Shown piece by piece: positions 1 through 8,582 of a stretch of 64,000 bases of DNA. The first letter of the stretch is position 1. Every line of letters starts with the position of its first letter. Source of the DNA: Actinophytocola sp963729115 (lineage in GTDB: Bacteria; Actinomycetota; Actinomycetes; Mycobacteriales; Pseudonocardiaceae). A program made the translations under genes and the position numbers. The stretch spans positions 248,001-312,000 of the forward strand of contig CAVSMR010000027.1 in NCBI GenBank assembly GCA_963729115.1, read 5' to 3'. Under the pieces are notes generated by a model, which was not told the DNA's origin, ran no database searches, and was given only the letters and a program-made list of their open reading frames with translations.

Positions 1-105
1 CGGGATCCCGGGGGACCGCTCGCGCCAGATCCGGACCCACTTGTCGGGCGTCACTCCGGGGACGTACGCGAGCCGGAACGGGGGCGGCACGTCCGGGCCT
101 GTCAC
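1..105 (-). CDS. LysR substrate-binding-like regulator (5' part only)
   Basis: The first 35 codons of a gene reading leftwards out of the window. It starts with GTG at 105, and the residues FRLAYVPGVTPDKW are seen near the N-terminus. This resembles the effector-binding domain of LysR-like proteins that sit divergently beside DUF5997 genes in actinobacteria. That pairing is recalled from family knowledge, and only the N-terminus is visible. A TAnnnT -10 box (TAACCT, 117-112) ends 6 nt before the GTG, so the mRNA is probably leaderless and the GTG start is likely right. No DNA-binding domain can be seen in this fragment. Confidence 0.6.
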   Translation of the reverse strand, partial: MTGPDVPPPFRLAYVPGVTPDKWVRIWRERSPGIP

Positions 106-111
106 CGGTTC

Positions 112-156
112 AGGTTACCGGGCGTGATCGGAGTGGCCGGGTGTGCCCGTTACCAT
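112..156. promoter_or_regulatory. divergent leaderless promoters
   Basis: Two TAnnnT -10 boxes face away from each other. TAACCT (117-112, minus) is followed by 6 nt and then the GTG at 105. TACCAT (151-156, plus) is followed by 7 nt and then the ATG at 164. In actinomycetes this spacing puts +1 at or within a base of the start codon. No convincing -35 box is seen. Confidence 0.5.
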
Positions 157-163
157 CGGCCGC

Positions 164-541
164 ATGACGTCGCACAAGACGCCCCAGACGATGAAACCCG
201 CGACCGCGGCGAAGAAGCTGGGCGTGTACCTCGAGGCCACCCCGCCGGAGTTCCGGGAGGGTGTCGTCTCGCGCGACGAGCTGAACGTCCTGCAGGCCGA
301 CCCGCCCGAGTGGCTGCGCGAGCTGCGCCGCAACGGTCCGCATCCCCGCCAGGTCGTCGCGGCGAGGTTGCGCGTGTCGATCAGCGGCCTCGCGCGCGGG
401 GGAGTCACCGAAGCCCTGACGAGCGCGCAGATCGAGGAGCTGAAGGCGAGCAACCCCGACTGGCTACGGCGGGAACGGGCCGTCCAGGCCGAGGTCAGGG
501 AAGAGGAGGCGCGCCACAAGGCGGCCCGACGTGAGGCCTAG
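164..541 (+). CDS. DUF5997 family protein
   Basis: A 125-aa protein of unknown function. It contains the conserved blocks MKPATAAKKLGVYL, LNVLQADPPEWLRELRRNGP and SISGLARGGVTEAL, which I recognise as the actinobacterial DUF5997 family. No membrane segment or signal peptide is present, so it is presumably cytoplasmic. The ATG at 164 is chosen over the in-frame upstream start at 143 because the family begins with MTS..KTPQTMKP and because a TACCAT -10 box lies 7 nt upstream. It is divergent from a LysR-like gene, as is usual for this family. Confidence 0.8.
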   Translation: MTSHKTPQTMKPATAAKKLGVYLEATPPEFREGVVSRDELNVLQADPPEWLRELRRNGPHPRQVVAARLRVSISGLARGGVTEALTSAQIEELKASNPDWLRRERAVQAEVREEEARHKAARREA

Positions 542-572
542 CGGTCCCCAGTCTCGCTAGTATCCGGCGGAT

Positions 573-1634
573 ATGGACGCGAATGCGCTGGCCGACCGGC
601 TGTTCCGGAACGCGACGGGGACGCTCGAACTGTATGCGGTCTATCTCGGCGAGCGGCTGGGGCTCTACCGCGCGCTCGCCGGCGGGGAAGCGGTGACCTC
701 GACTGAGCTGGCCGCGCGCACCGGGGTCGCCGAGCGGTACGTGCGGGAGTGGCTCGAGCACCAGGCCGTGACCGAGCTGGTCGAGGTCGACGACCCGCGG
801 GCGGACGCGCTCGCGCGGCGCTACCGCTTGCCGGCCGAACACGTTCCAGTACTCACCGACGAGGACGACCTGCGCTACGGCACCCCGGTGAGCATCGACC
901 TGGTGCGGATCGCGCGCCGGCTCGCCTCGCTGGTGGACGCCTACCGGGACGGCGGTGCGCCACCGCCGACCCCCTGGGAGCCGGAGGGGCGGGCGAACCC
1001 CAACCGCGCCCGGTTCATCAACCTGCTCGGTGCCCAGTGGCTCCCGGCGGTGCCCGACGTCGACGCGCGGCTGCGGGCGGACCCGCCGGCCAGGGTCGCC
1101 GACCTCGCCTGCGGCACGGGCTGGTCGAGCATCGCGATGGCGCAGGCCTACCCGAAGATCCTCGTCGACGGTCTCGACCTCGACGAGGACGCCATCGCCG
1201 CTGCGCGGCGCAGTGCCCAGCAAGTCGGTGTCGCCGACCGGGTGCGCTTCTCGGCCACCGACGCCGCGCTGCTGCCGTCGGAGCACCGGTACGACCTGGT
1301 GACGATCCTCGAGGCACTGCACGACATGAGCCGGCCGGTCGACACGCTCCGCACGGCGCGGGACCTGCTGACCGGCGACGGCACGGTGCTCGTCGCGGAC
1401 AACCGGACCCACGACGAGTTCACCGTGCCGGCGACCGAGCGGGAGCGCCAGGAATACGGCTGGAGCCTGGTCAGCTGCCTGCCCGGGGCGATGGGTGACC
1501 CCGGCACCGCGGCGACGGGCGCCATCATGCGCCCGGCCACGCTGCGCCGCTACGCCACCGAGGCCGGCTTCGCCGACGTGCGGGTGCTGCCGATCGACAC
1601 CGACTACTGGCGGTTCTACCAGCTCGTCCGGTGA
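573..1634 (+). CDS. class I SAM-dependent methyltransferase with N-terminal winged helix
   Basis: A 353-aa protein. Residues about 20-75 form a winged-helix/dimerisation region (TSTELAARTGVAERYVREWL). It is followed by a Rossmann methyltransferase domain with motif I VADLACGTGWSS (about 172-183) and an acidic motif II (DGLDLDEDAI). This is the layout of small-molecule O-methyltransferase-like proteins that couple a wHTH-like domain to an SAM fold; the substrate cannot be told. The C-terminal IDTDYWRFYQLVR is typical of uncharacterised actinobacterial members. TAGTAT at 558-563 may serve as -10 for a near-leaderless transcript. The gene stands alone and converges on rph with 24 bp between the stop codons. 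Confidence 0.75.
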   Translation: MDANALADRLFRNATGTLELYAVYLGERLGLYRALAGGEAVTSTELAARTGVAERYVREWLEHQAVTELVEVDDPRADALARRYRLPAEHVPVLTDEDDLRYGTPVSIDLVRIARRLASLVDAYRDGGAPPPTPWEPEGRANPNRARFINLLGAQWLPAVPDVDARLRADPPARVADLACGTGWSSIAMAQAYPKILVDGLDLDEDAIAAARRSAQQVGVADRVRFSATDAALLPSEHRYDLVTILEALHDMSRPVDTLRTARDLLTGDGTVLVADNRTHDEFTVPATERERQEYGWSLVSCLPGAMGDPGTAATGAIMRPATLRRYATEAGFADVRVLPIDTDYWRFYQLVR

Positions 1635-1642
1635 CCGAGGAC

Positions 1643-1671
1643 GATCTCACCCGGCGGTTCAGGTGAGGATC
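1643..1671. terminator. possible convergent terminator hairpin
   Basis: GATCTCACC pairs with GGTGAGGATC (one bulge) around a 10-nt loop between the stop codons of the methyltransferase and rph. It overlaps the last codons of rph. No U-tract is present, which is usual in high-GC actinomycetes. Confidence 0.35.
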
Positions 1672-4283
1672 TCGACGTACCCGTCGGTGCCGTTGACGCG
1701 GATCCGCTGCCCGTCCTCGATCAGCCGGGTGGCTCCGTCGACGCTCACGATGGCGGGCAGGCCGTACTCCCGCGCGATCACCGCGCCGTGCGTCATCAGG
1801 CCGCCGACCTCCGTCACCAGGCCGGCGACGGCGACGAACAAGGGGGTCCAGCTCGGGTCGGTGTAGGCGGTGACCAGGATGTCGCCGGTCTCGAGGTCGG
1901 CCTGCGCCATGTCCACGACGACACGGGCCCGGCCCTCGACGGTGCCGGCCGAGACCGGCAGCCCGGCCAGCGCGCCGGGTGGGGCGTCCTCGCGCCGGTA
2001 CTCGCCGGTGATGGCCTCGCCGTCCGACGTGAGGACCCGGGGCGGGGTGAGCGCCTCGTAGGACCGGAACGCCTCCCGCCGCTCCTGGACGAGCTCGTCG
2101 TCCACCGCGTCGGTGCGCACGACCTCGCGGAGCTCCTGGAGCCGGAGGTAGAAGATGTCGTCCTCGGCGCGCAGGGTGCCGGACCGGACGAGGCGCCCGG
2201 CTTCGGCCAGCAACGCCCGCTTGTAGACGAAGTAGCGGCTGATCATCCCGTACTTGGGGTACTCCCGGTAACCGGCGAAGGTGCGGACGCGGTCGATCAT
2301 CCGCTTGGTCTCCTCGGCCTTCGCCTCCCCGTCGGGCAGGGCGCGCAACCGCGTGAGCACCTCCTGCTCCTTGCGCCGAGCCTCCTCGCGTCCCTGGTCG
2401 AAACGTCGCTTGCCGGCGCCCGCCTCGAAGTTCCTGATGTTGCCGAGGATCGTGGGCACCAGCGTGGCGGGGCGCTCGCTCCAGCGCGGTCTGGTGATGT
2501 CGATCTCGCCCGCGCAGCGCATGCCGTACTCGTCGAGGTAGCCCCGGATGGCGTCCCGGGCCGCTGGTCCGCCGGTCAGTCCGGCCAGCTCGTCCAGGAA
2601 GCCGTCGTCCTCGCGGCCGTCGTCCACCACCTGCTGCAGGAACGCCACGACGTCGGCGTGCGGCCGGATCGTGTCCGCGACGTCGAGCAGTGCCAGCCCC
2701 ATCTCCGACGTGACGTTGTGGGGTACGGACTGGGTGAGCACGTCGGCCGCGTCCCGCTCGCCGAGCCACGTCTCGAGGTGGTCGTTGAGCCACCAGGTCG
2801 TCTCCATCGCCGCCATGATCGCCTGGTTGCTCCGCGGCGCGAACAGGATCCGCTTCAGCTCGGCGATGTCGGCCAGGATGAAGTCGAGCAGCGCCGGCCC
2901 GGACAGGGGCCCGATCTCGCGCCGCAGGGTGGCGATGGACGCCCGGTTCTGCGCGATCAGGTCGGTGACGATCGCCGGATCGGTCTCGATCGGCGCGGCC
3001 GTGCCACCAGTGGGCAGGCCGCCGACGCTGCTGCCGCCGCCATTGCCCTCGTCCGGGCGCAGCCGGATGAAGTCGCCGCGGTCGAGGACGGTCTGCAGCG
3101 CGTCCCGGATCAACGGGTCGGACCGCTCCGCGTTCCCGAGGAAGCCCGCGCGACCCGCGGGCGTCGCCAGGAGGGGGGCGACATCGACGAACAGCCGCCC
3201 GCCCGCCTCGTGCATCGGGCGCGGGGTCGTCAGCTGCCACAGGGACAGCCCCAGCGGCTTCATCGCGTCGGTCATCATCTGCTGGTGACCGACGGAGATG
3301 TAGACGTGGTTGTCCTGGTCGTCGGTCGCGGGGACGGGGAACAGGGTGGTGATCGGCCGGCTCTGGACGATGTGGAACTCGTCGCCGACCAGGCACCATT
3401 CGATGTCCTGGGGCCGGCCGAAATGCGCTTCGATCCGCCGGCCCAGCCGCACCAGGCGCACGACCTGAGCATCCGTCAGCGCCGCCCGCGACTGCCGCTC
3501 CGGCTCGATCGGCGTTTCCTCGGTACCGCCGCCCGGCAACGCGTGGACGGCCAGCCGCTTGGCGCCGACCGCCGTGGTGACGATCCGGTCGTCGCGCACC
3601 GTGTACACGTCCGGGGTCAGCAGACCGGACACCAGTGCCTCGCCCAGCCCCCAGCCGGCCTCCACGGTGGCGAGCTTCCGGTTCGACGTCACGGGGTCCG
3701 CGGTGAACAGGATCCCGGCTGCCTCGGGGAACACCATCCGCTGCACGACCACGGCCATCCGCACGGTGCGGTGGTCGAAGCCGTTGCGCCGCCGGTAGGT
3801 CACCGCCCGCTCGGTGAACAGCGAGGCCCAGCACCGCTGGACGTGCCGCAGGACCTCCGCCGGGCCCACGACGTTCAGGTACGAGTCCTGCTGGCCGGCG
3901 AAGGACGCGGTCGGCAGGTCCTCGGCCGTCGCGCTGGAACGCACCGCGCAGGCGGTCTGCTCGCCGAGCCGGGCGAGCGACTCGCTGATCGCCGCCACGA
4001 GATCGTCGGGCATCGCGACGCCTTCGATGACGCCGCGGATCTCCGCGCTCAGCGTGCGGATCGCCGCTTGGTCATCCGGCGCCACGCGTGACAGCAGGTC
4101 GAGCTGATCGTCGATCGACGGCGCCGCGGCCATGATCCGCCGGAAGGCGCCCGTCGTCACGCAGAAGCCGTCCGGCACGCGAACGCCGTCGATCCGCGAG
4201 AGCTCGCCCAGGTGCGCCCCCTTCCCGCCGACCTCCGCGACGGTCGTCCGGTCGATCTGCTCGAAACCCAGCACGTAACCCAA
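1659..4283 (-). CDS. rph: rifamycin-inactivating phosphotransferase
   Basis: An 874-aa PEP-synthase-like enzyme. RPH proteins move the beta-phosphate of ATP to the C21 hydroxyl of rifamycins, giving AMP, Pi and inactive drug. The N-terminal ATP-grasp region has GGKGAHLGELSRI, AVRSSATAEDLPTASFAGQQ, ILFTADPVTSNRK and DIEWCLV...IVQSRPITTL. The middle carries ISVGHQQMMTDAMKPLGLS, as in known RPHs. The C-terminal swivelling domain holds the phospho-histidine in GGLMTHGAVIAREYG. Length matches the family (about 860-870). The assigned start is TTG at 4283, giving MGYVLGFEQID, which aligns with family N-termini; a GTG three codons in is the alternative. No rifamycin-associated element (RAE) was found upstream. 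Function by motif is near certain. Whether it protects against a competitor or the host's own product is unknown. Confidence 0.93.
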   Translation of the reverse strand: MGYVLGFEQIDRTTVAEVGGKGAHLGELSRIDGVRVPDGFCVTTGAFRRIMAAAPSIDDQLDLLSRVAPDDQAAIRTLSAEIRGVIEGVAMPDDLVAAISESLARLGEQTACAVRSSATAEDLPTASFAGQQDSYLNVVGPAEVLRHVQRCWASLFTERAVTYRRRNGFDHRTVRMAVVVQRMVFPEAAGILFTADPVTSNRKLATVEAGWGLGEALVSGLLTPDVYTVRDDRIVTTAVGAKRLAVHALPGGGTEETPIEPERQSRAALTDAQVVRLVRLGRRIEAHFGRPQDIEWCLVGDEFHIVQSRPITTLFPVPATDDQDNHVYISVGHQQMMTDAMKPLGLSLWQLTTPRPMHEAGGRLFVDVAPLLATPAGRAGFLGNAERSDPLIRDALQTVLDRGDFIRLRPDEGNGGGSSVGGLPTGGTAAPIETDPAIVTDLIAQNRASIATLRREIGPLSGPALLDFILADIAELKRILFAPRSNQAIMAAMETTWWLNDHLETWLGERDAADVLTQSVPHNVTSEMGLALLDVADTIRPHADVVAFLQQVVDDGREDDGFLDELAGLTGGPAARDAIRGYLDEYGMRCAGEIDITRPRWSERPATLVPTILGNIRNFEAGAGKRRFDQGREEARRKEQEVLTRLRALPDGEAKAEETKRMIDRVRTFAGYREYPKYGMISRYFVYKRALLAEAGRLVRSGTLRAEDDIFYLRLQELREVVRTDAVDDELVQERREAFRSYEALTPPRVLTSDGEAITGEYRREDAPPGALAGLPVSAGTVEGRARVVVDMAQADLETGDILVTAYTDPSWTPLFVAVAGLVTEVGGLMTHGAVIAREYGLPAIVSVDGATRLIEDGQRIRVNGTDGYVEILT

Positions 4284-4584
4284 TTCCGTTGCTCCATCGT
4301 TCGTCGGGTGGTTCGCGAGGCGCAGTATGGAACAAGATCCGGCTCCTCATGAGACGCGCGGATCTGCTATAAACTGAAAGGGGTAGGGAGCAGTGCGTGC
4401 CGTGACCGCCAGCCCGACCCGATCTCCCCGATCTCATTCCGCGTAGTGCCACTTGCGGGCGGTTCGCCGCGAGCGCGGCTGGACGCTCGCTATACAGTCG
4501 TCGTGGCGATGGCCTGCGGAATTGGCTCGGCAAAGGGGCACTCGTGGCGGCAGTGGGTCGGCAGGTCCGGCGTGACGCGCCGCC
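4284..4584. other. divergent intergenic region between rph and the SARP gene
   Basis: 301 bp with no credible gene. It holds two AT-rich boxes that could be -10 elements, TATAAA (4368-4373) and TATACA (4491-4496), but neither has a convincing -35. CTTGCGG at about 4451 resembles one arm of the RAE upstream of other rph genes, but the second arm is missing, so an RAE is not called. Confidence 0.4.
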
Positions 4585-7500
4585 GTGACCGACGGGCTCG
4601 GTTCGCGGGTACGAGCGGCCCGGATTCGCCACGGGCTGAGCCAGCGGAAGCTGGCCGAGCGGGCCGGTGTCGCGCTGCGCACCGTGCGGGACGTCGAGGC
4701 CGGGCGGGTCGCCGCGCCTCGCGAGCGGACCGTGACCGCATTGCTGGTCGGCAGCGGCGAGCTCTGCACGTTACGCGTGCTCGGCCCGGTCGAGATCGAT
4801 CGCGCGGGCCGCGCGGCACCGGTGGGCTCCGCAATGGAAGCGGGCGTGCTCACGGTGCTCGCCGCGTGCCTGGGTGAGGCCGTTGCGGGCACCGAGATCG
4901 CGGCCGCGCTGTGGCCGCGCACCCGCCCGGCGAGCTGGGCCAACCTGGTGCAGACCTACGTGTCGAGGCTGCGCCGGCGGCTCGCCCCCGACGGGATCGC
5001 CGCGACCGGCGCCGGGTACCGCCTGGACCTGGCCCCGGCCCGGGTCGACGCGGCGCGGTTCCGGGACGCCATGGCGCCGGCACGCCCGGCCGACGCCGGC
5101 GCGCTCGAGCGCGCGTTGCGGGAGTGGCGCGGGCCGATCGGGACCGGCGCGGCGGCCGGTGCGGCGGCGCACCCCGCGGTCGCCGCACTCGAGTCGGCCC
5201 GGATCGGGGCCGCGGTGCGCTTCGCCCGCCTCGCGCCGCCCGACGGCCGCGCGGCCGCCGCGGTGGAGCTGCTCGCCCCGCTCGCCGCGGCACATCCCGC
5301 CCACCGCGAGCTGTGCCGCGGCTTCGCCGGGCTCGTCGCCGGGCGACCGAACCCCGAGATGTCCGAAGTGGACGATCGGGCGGGCGGCGCGCTCGCCATC
5401 CGCCTGCTCGGGCCGGTGTCCGGGTCCGTCGCCGGGACCCGGCTCCGGATCGCCGGCACGTTCGGCCGGACCGTGCTCGCCGCCCTTGCCCTCGAACCCG
5501 GGCGCACGGTGTCGGTGGATCGGTTCATCCAGCTCCTGTGGGACGGCCACCCGCCCGCCACCGCGCGCGAGCAGGTCCACACCCAGGTCTACCGGCTGCG
5601 GCGAGCGCTCGGGGCGGCCGGCGTGGCCGACGCCCTGGACACGGTTCCGGTCGGCTACCGGCTGCGGGCCGAGCGCGTCGAGACCGACATCGCCGCCGCG
5701 AGCGTGACCCTGGCCCGTGCCAGGGCCGCGCTGGCCGCCGGCCGGCCCGCCGACGCGGTCGCCGAGTACCGCCACGCGGAGGCGCTCTGGCACGGGCCGG
5801 CGCTCGGTGGCGTCACCGCCGAGCTCGCCCGGGCGGACGCGCCGCGGCTGACCGAATGGCGCCAGGCGATCACCGAGGAACGGGTCGCGGCCGCCCTCGA
5901 CTGCGAGCCATCCGGGGCGCTGCTGCCCGAGCTGGACGCCATGATCGAGGCGCACCCGCTGCGCGAGGAGCTGCACCGGCTGCGGATGGTCGCCCTCTAC
6001 CGCGCCGGGCGGCGCGGCGACGCGCTGCGTGCCTTCGGCACCGCCCGCACGATCCTGCGCCGGGAGCTCGGCCTGGACCCGTCCCACGCGCTGCAGGAGC
6101 TGGAGGCGGAGATCCTCAACGACGGCACCGGCCCGCCGGCGGTGGCCGGTCCCGTGCCCGCCCAGCTGCCACCGTCCGCGTCCGGGTTCACCGGGCGCGC
6201 GGCGGAAACGGCCATGCTGCACCGGCTGCTCACGAGCCCGCCGGACGCCGCCCGCGTGGCCGTGCTGTCCGGCATGCCCGGCATCGGCAAGACGGCCCTC
6301 GCCGTGCACGCCGCCGCCCGCGCGACGGCCTGCTTCCCGGACGGCTGCCTCTACGCCGACCTGCACGGCGCCGCCGGCACGCCCCGCGCGGCGTTCGCCG
6401 TGCTGGGCGACCTGCTGCGTTCGCTCGGGGCGTCCCCGGCCGGGCTCGCGCAGGACGTGGCGGGCCGCGCGGGGGAGCTGCGCACGCGCACCGCCGGGCG
6501 GCGGGTGCTCCTGGTGCTGGACGACGCGCTGGACGAGGCGCAGGTGGAACCCCTGCTGCTGGCCGGTTCCGGCTGCGCGACGGTGATCACCAGCCGGTCC
6601 AGGCTGCCCGGGCTCGACGCGCCGTGCCGGGTGAGCCTGGCCCCGCTCGCGGACGACGCGGCGCGCGACGTCCTCACCGGCTGCGCCGGGGTGGACCGCG
6701 TGGCGCGGGACCCGGCGGCGGCCGGCGAGATCGTGCGGGCGTGCGCCGGGATGCCGCTCGCGCTGCGGATCACGGGTGCCCGGCTGGCGAGCCGGCCGGA
6801 CCTGACGACCGCGGACGTGGCGGCGCGGCTGCGCGACGCGGACCTGCGGCTGGGCGAGCTCGCCGCGGGGCGGCGCAGCGTGCGGGCGAGCCTGGCCGGC
6901 AGCCACCGGCTGCTGTCCACCTCCGCGCGTGACGTGCTCGCCGAGGTCTCCAGGCTGGGCGCGGGCGCCGCGACCTGGATGGTCGCCGCGCTGCTGGAGG
7001 TGCGGGCGGGGGAGGCCACGCGGGTCGTGGACGAGCTCGTCGGGCTGCACATGCTCGAGGCGGCGGCGAGCCCGGCCGGCCTCGGCCCGCGGTACCGCCC
7101 GCACGACCTCGTGCGGGTCTACGCGGCCGCCGGCGAGCGGACCGGCCGTGACGTCGCCGTGCTCGAGCGGCTGCTGGTGCGCGCGGTGGCGATCGCCGCG
7201 GTGGCGCGCACGGCGCTCACCGGTGCGCCGTCCAGCGCGTTCGTGCTCGGCCTGGTGGAGCGGGACCAGGCAGGCGAGGAGTGGTTGCCGCCGGCCCGCG
7301 AGGACCCGGAGCGCTGGTTCGCCGGCGAGCGCGGCGTGCTGCTCGCCCTCGTGCACGCCGGGGTGGCGTGCGGCCTGGTGGCCCCCGCCGCGGCGCTGCT
7401 GGAGTCGACCACGTCCTTCCTGATCCGCCTCAACCTGCTCGACGAGCTCGCCGCCGCCGCGGACGCCGTCACCGCGGCGGCCACCGGCACGGGTGTGGCG

Positions 7501-8304
7501 GCGACGGTCAGCGCGACCATCGCCCAGGCGCAGGCGGCCCTGCACCGCACCGAGCTGACCGAGGTGTGCCGGCTGCTCACCGGCGTGCTGCCCCAGGTGA
7601 CCGAGCTGTCCGAAGTGGACCCGACGACCGCGGCGGTCGTCTGGTCGCTGCTGGCGGTGGCGCGCGAGGGACGCGCGGACATCGCCGGCGCCGTCGACGC
7701 GCTGCACCGCGCGCTGGCCTGCTACCGGCGGCTCGACGACACCCGCGGGCGGTGGGTGTGTCACACGTGGCTCGCGCGGATCGACGAGTCGCATCGCAAC
7801 CGGCTCGAGGCCGCCGACGAGCACGTCCGGGAGGCCGTGCGGCTCGCGAACGCGCTCGGCGACTGGCGCGCGATCTCGATGACGCTCGTCCAGGCCGGCC
7901 GGGTGCGCCTCCGGCTGGACGACCCCGACGGGGCCGCGGACTGCGCCGAGCAGGCCCTGGAGCTGGTGACCCGCCACGACGACCCCGTCGGCGAGGTGTG
8001 GTGTCTCGTCCTCGCCGCGGACGTGGCCACCTACCGGGGCCGGCTCGACGACGCGCACCGGATGGCCGGCCGCGCCCGGTCCACCGGCCGCGAGACCGGG
8101 CGGCCCGACGCGGAGGCGGCGGCCACCGTCCAGCTCGCCGCGGTCGAGCTGGCGCGGGGCGACCTGGCCGCCGCGCGGGCCGCGGCGACGGCGGCGCTCG
8201 CGCTGCACGACCGGTTCGACAGCCCGGTCGAACGGCGGGCGGCACAGGCGATGCTGGCCGCCGTGGACGCGGCCGGCGAGAGCCGTCGTGCAGGCGAGCG
8301 ATAG
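4585..8304 (+). CDS. XRE-SARP-NB-ARC-TPR transcriptional regulator (AfsR-like)
   Basis: A 1239-aa multidomain regulator starting at GTG. In order: a Cro/XRE helix-turn-helix (about 8-50, HGLSQRKLAERAGVALRTV); a first OmpR-type winged helix (about 57-155); a short acid-poor spacer; a second OmpR-type winged helix (about 271-365); a bacterial transcriptional activator domain (about 370-510); an NB-ARC ATPase with P-loop GMPGIGKTAL (from about residue 563) and Walker B VLLVLDDALD; and a TPR-rich C-terminal half. AfsR/SARP proteins activate secondary-metabolite promoters in response to ATP binding and signals sensed by the TPR part. The N-terminal XRE and doubled winged helix are unusual. It lies 56 bp upstream of a Cys-rich peptide gene on the same strand and so probably controls that cassette. 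Confidence 0.85.
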   Translation: MTDGLGSRVRAARIRHGLSQRKLAERAGVALRTVRDVEAGRVAAPRERTVTALLVGSGELCTLRVLGPVEIDRAGRAAPVGSAMEAGVLTVLAACLGEAVAGTEIAAALWPRTRPASWANLVQTYVSRLRRRLAPDGIAATGAGYRLDLAPARVDAARFRDAMAPARPADAGALERALREWRGPIGTGAAAGAAAHPAVAALESARIGAAVRFARLAPPDGRAAAAVELLAPLAAAHPAHRELCRGFAGLVAGRPNPEMSEVDDRAGGALAIRLLGPVSGSVAGTRLRIAGTFGRTVLAALALEPGRTVSVDRFIQLLWDGHPPATAREQVHTQVYRLRRALGAAGVADALDTVPVGYRLRAERVETDIAAASVTLARARAALAAGRPADAVAEYRHAEALWHGPALGGVTAELARADAPRLTEWRQAITEERVAAALDCEPSGALLPELDAMIEAHPLREELHRLRMVALYRAGRRGDALRAFGTARTILRRELGLDPSHALQELEAEILNDGTGPPAVAGPVPAQLPPSASGFTGRAAETAMLHRLLTSPPDAARVAVLSGMPGIGKTALAVHAAARATACFPDGCLYADLHGAAGTPRAAFAVLGDLLRSLGASPAGLAQDVAGRAGELRTRTAGRRVLLVLDDALDEAQVEPLLLAGSGCATVITSRSRLPGLDAPCRVSLAPLADDAARDVLTGCAGVDRVARDPAAAGEIVRACAGMPLALRITGARLASRPDLTTADVAARLRDADLRLGELAAGRRSVRASLAGSHRLLSTSARDVLAEVSRLGAGAATWMVAALLEVRAGEATRVVDELVGLHMLEAAASPAGLGPRYRPHDLVRVYAAAGERTGRDVAVLERLLVRAVAIAAVARTALTGAPSSAFVLGLVERDQAGEEWLPPAREDPERWFAGERGVLLALVHAGVACGLVAPAAALLESTTSFLIRLNLLDELAAAADAVTAAATGTGVAATVSATIAQAQAALHRTELTEVCRLLTGVLPQVTELSEVDPTTAAVVWSLLAVAREGRADIAGAVDALHRALACYRRLDDTRGRWVCHTWLARIDESHRNRLEAADEHVREAVRLANALGDWRAISMTLVQAGRVRLRLDDPDGAADCAEQALELVTRHDDPVGEVWCLVLAADVATYRGRLDDAHRMAGRARSTGRETGRPDAEAAATVQLAAVELARGDLAAARAAATAALALHDRFDSPVERRAAQAMLAAVDAAGESRRAGER

Positions 8305-8360
8305 CCGGGTCACCGACGATCGCCTGGTTGTTTTCCGTCCACCTCCTGAAGGAGAAGCCG

Positions 8361-8507
8361 ATGATTCGCCTGTTCACCGCCGTCGGAGACCGCCTGCTCG
8401 GCATGTTCCTCGGCAACGTCGAGGCCGGTGCCTGCGTCCCCGAGGCCGGGGACAAGTGCTGCCGCAACTGGGGCCACTTCGACTGCTACGGCTCCTGCGT
8501 CGGGTAG
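8361..8507 (+). CDS. 48-aa cysteine-rich exported peptide (RiPP/bacteriocin-like precursor)
   Basis: ATG at 8361 with a strong ribosome-binding site (GAAGGAG, about 7 nt upstream). The N-terminal half (MIRLFTAVGDRLLGMFLG) is a basic/hydrophobic leader-like stretch ending in a small-residue site NVEAGA. The C-terminal half contains C25-x7-C33-C34-x7-C42-x3-C46. The odd cysteine number allows two disulfides and one free or otherwise used thiol. It is followed directly by genes for a MauE-like protein, a CGPC thioredoxin, an ABC exporter and an S26 signal peptidase, which would oxidise, export and trim it. I do not recognise a named family. Being a real gene is supported by the RBS, the leader/core layout and the position at the head of the cassette. 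Antimicrobial, signalling and structural roles are all possible. Confidence 0.75.
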   Translation: MIRLFTAVGDRLLGMFLGNVEAGACVPEAGDKCCRNWGHFDCYGSCVG

Positions 8508-8514
8508 TCCCCAG

Positions 8515-8556
8515 CCCGGGTCCGCCCCGCCGGTCGCGCTGCGGGGCGGGCCCGGG
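8515..8556 (+). terminator. 16-bp stem-loop after the peptide gene (attenuator/partial terminator)
   Basis: CCCGGGTCCGCCCCGC (8515-8530) pairs with GCGGGGCGGGCCCGGG (8541-8556) through 16 pairs including one G-U, with a 10-nt loop. It sits 8 bp after the peptide stop and 26 bp before the MauE start. It has no U-tract. Such a structure would keep peptide transcripts more abundant than those of the processing genes. Confidence 0.6.
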
Positions 8557-8582
8557 CATCCGTCGATCCCTTGGGAGCCACC

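Noticed and set aside
1525..4091. Long open frames of about 770 codons overlapping rph (minus 1525-3834, plus 1788-4091)
   Set aside because: High-GC shadow frames: arginine, glycine and proline-rich translation with no domains, fully explained by rph in frame on the minus strand.
4446..4466. Rifamycin-associated element upstream of rph
   Set aside because: Only CTTGCGG of one arm matches; the inverted second arm is absent.
4771..8313. 1180-codon antisense ORF across the SARP gene
   Set aside because: Low-complexity Arg/Gly/His-rich translation and no motifs; the plus-strand SARP has clear domains over the same stretch.
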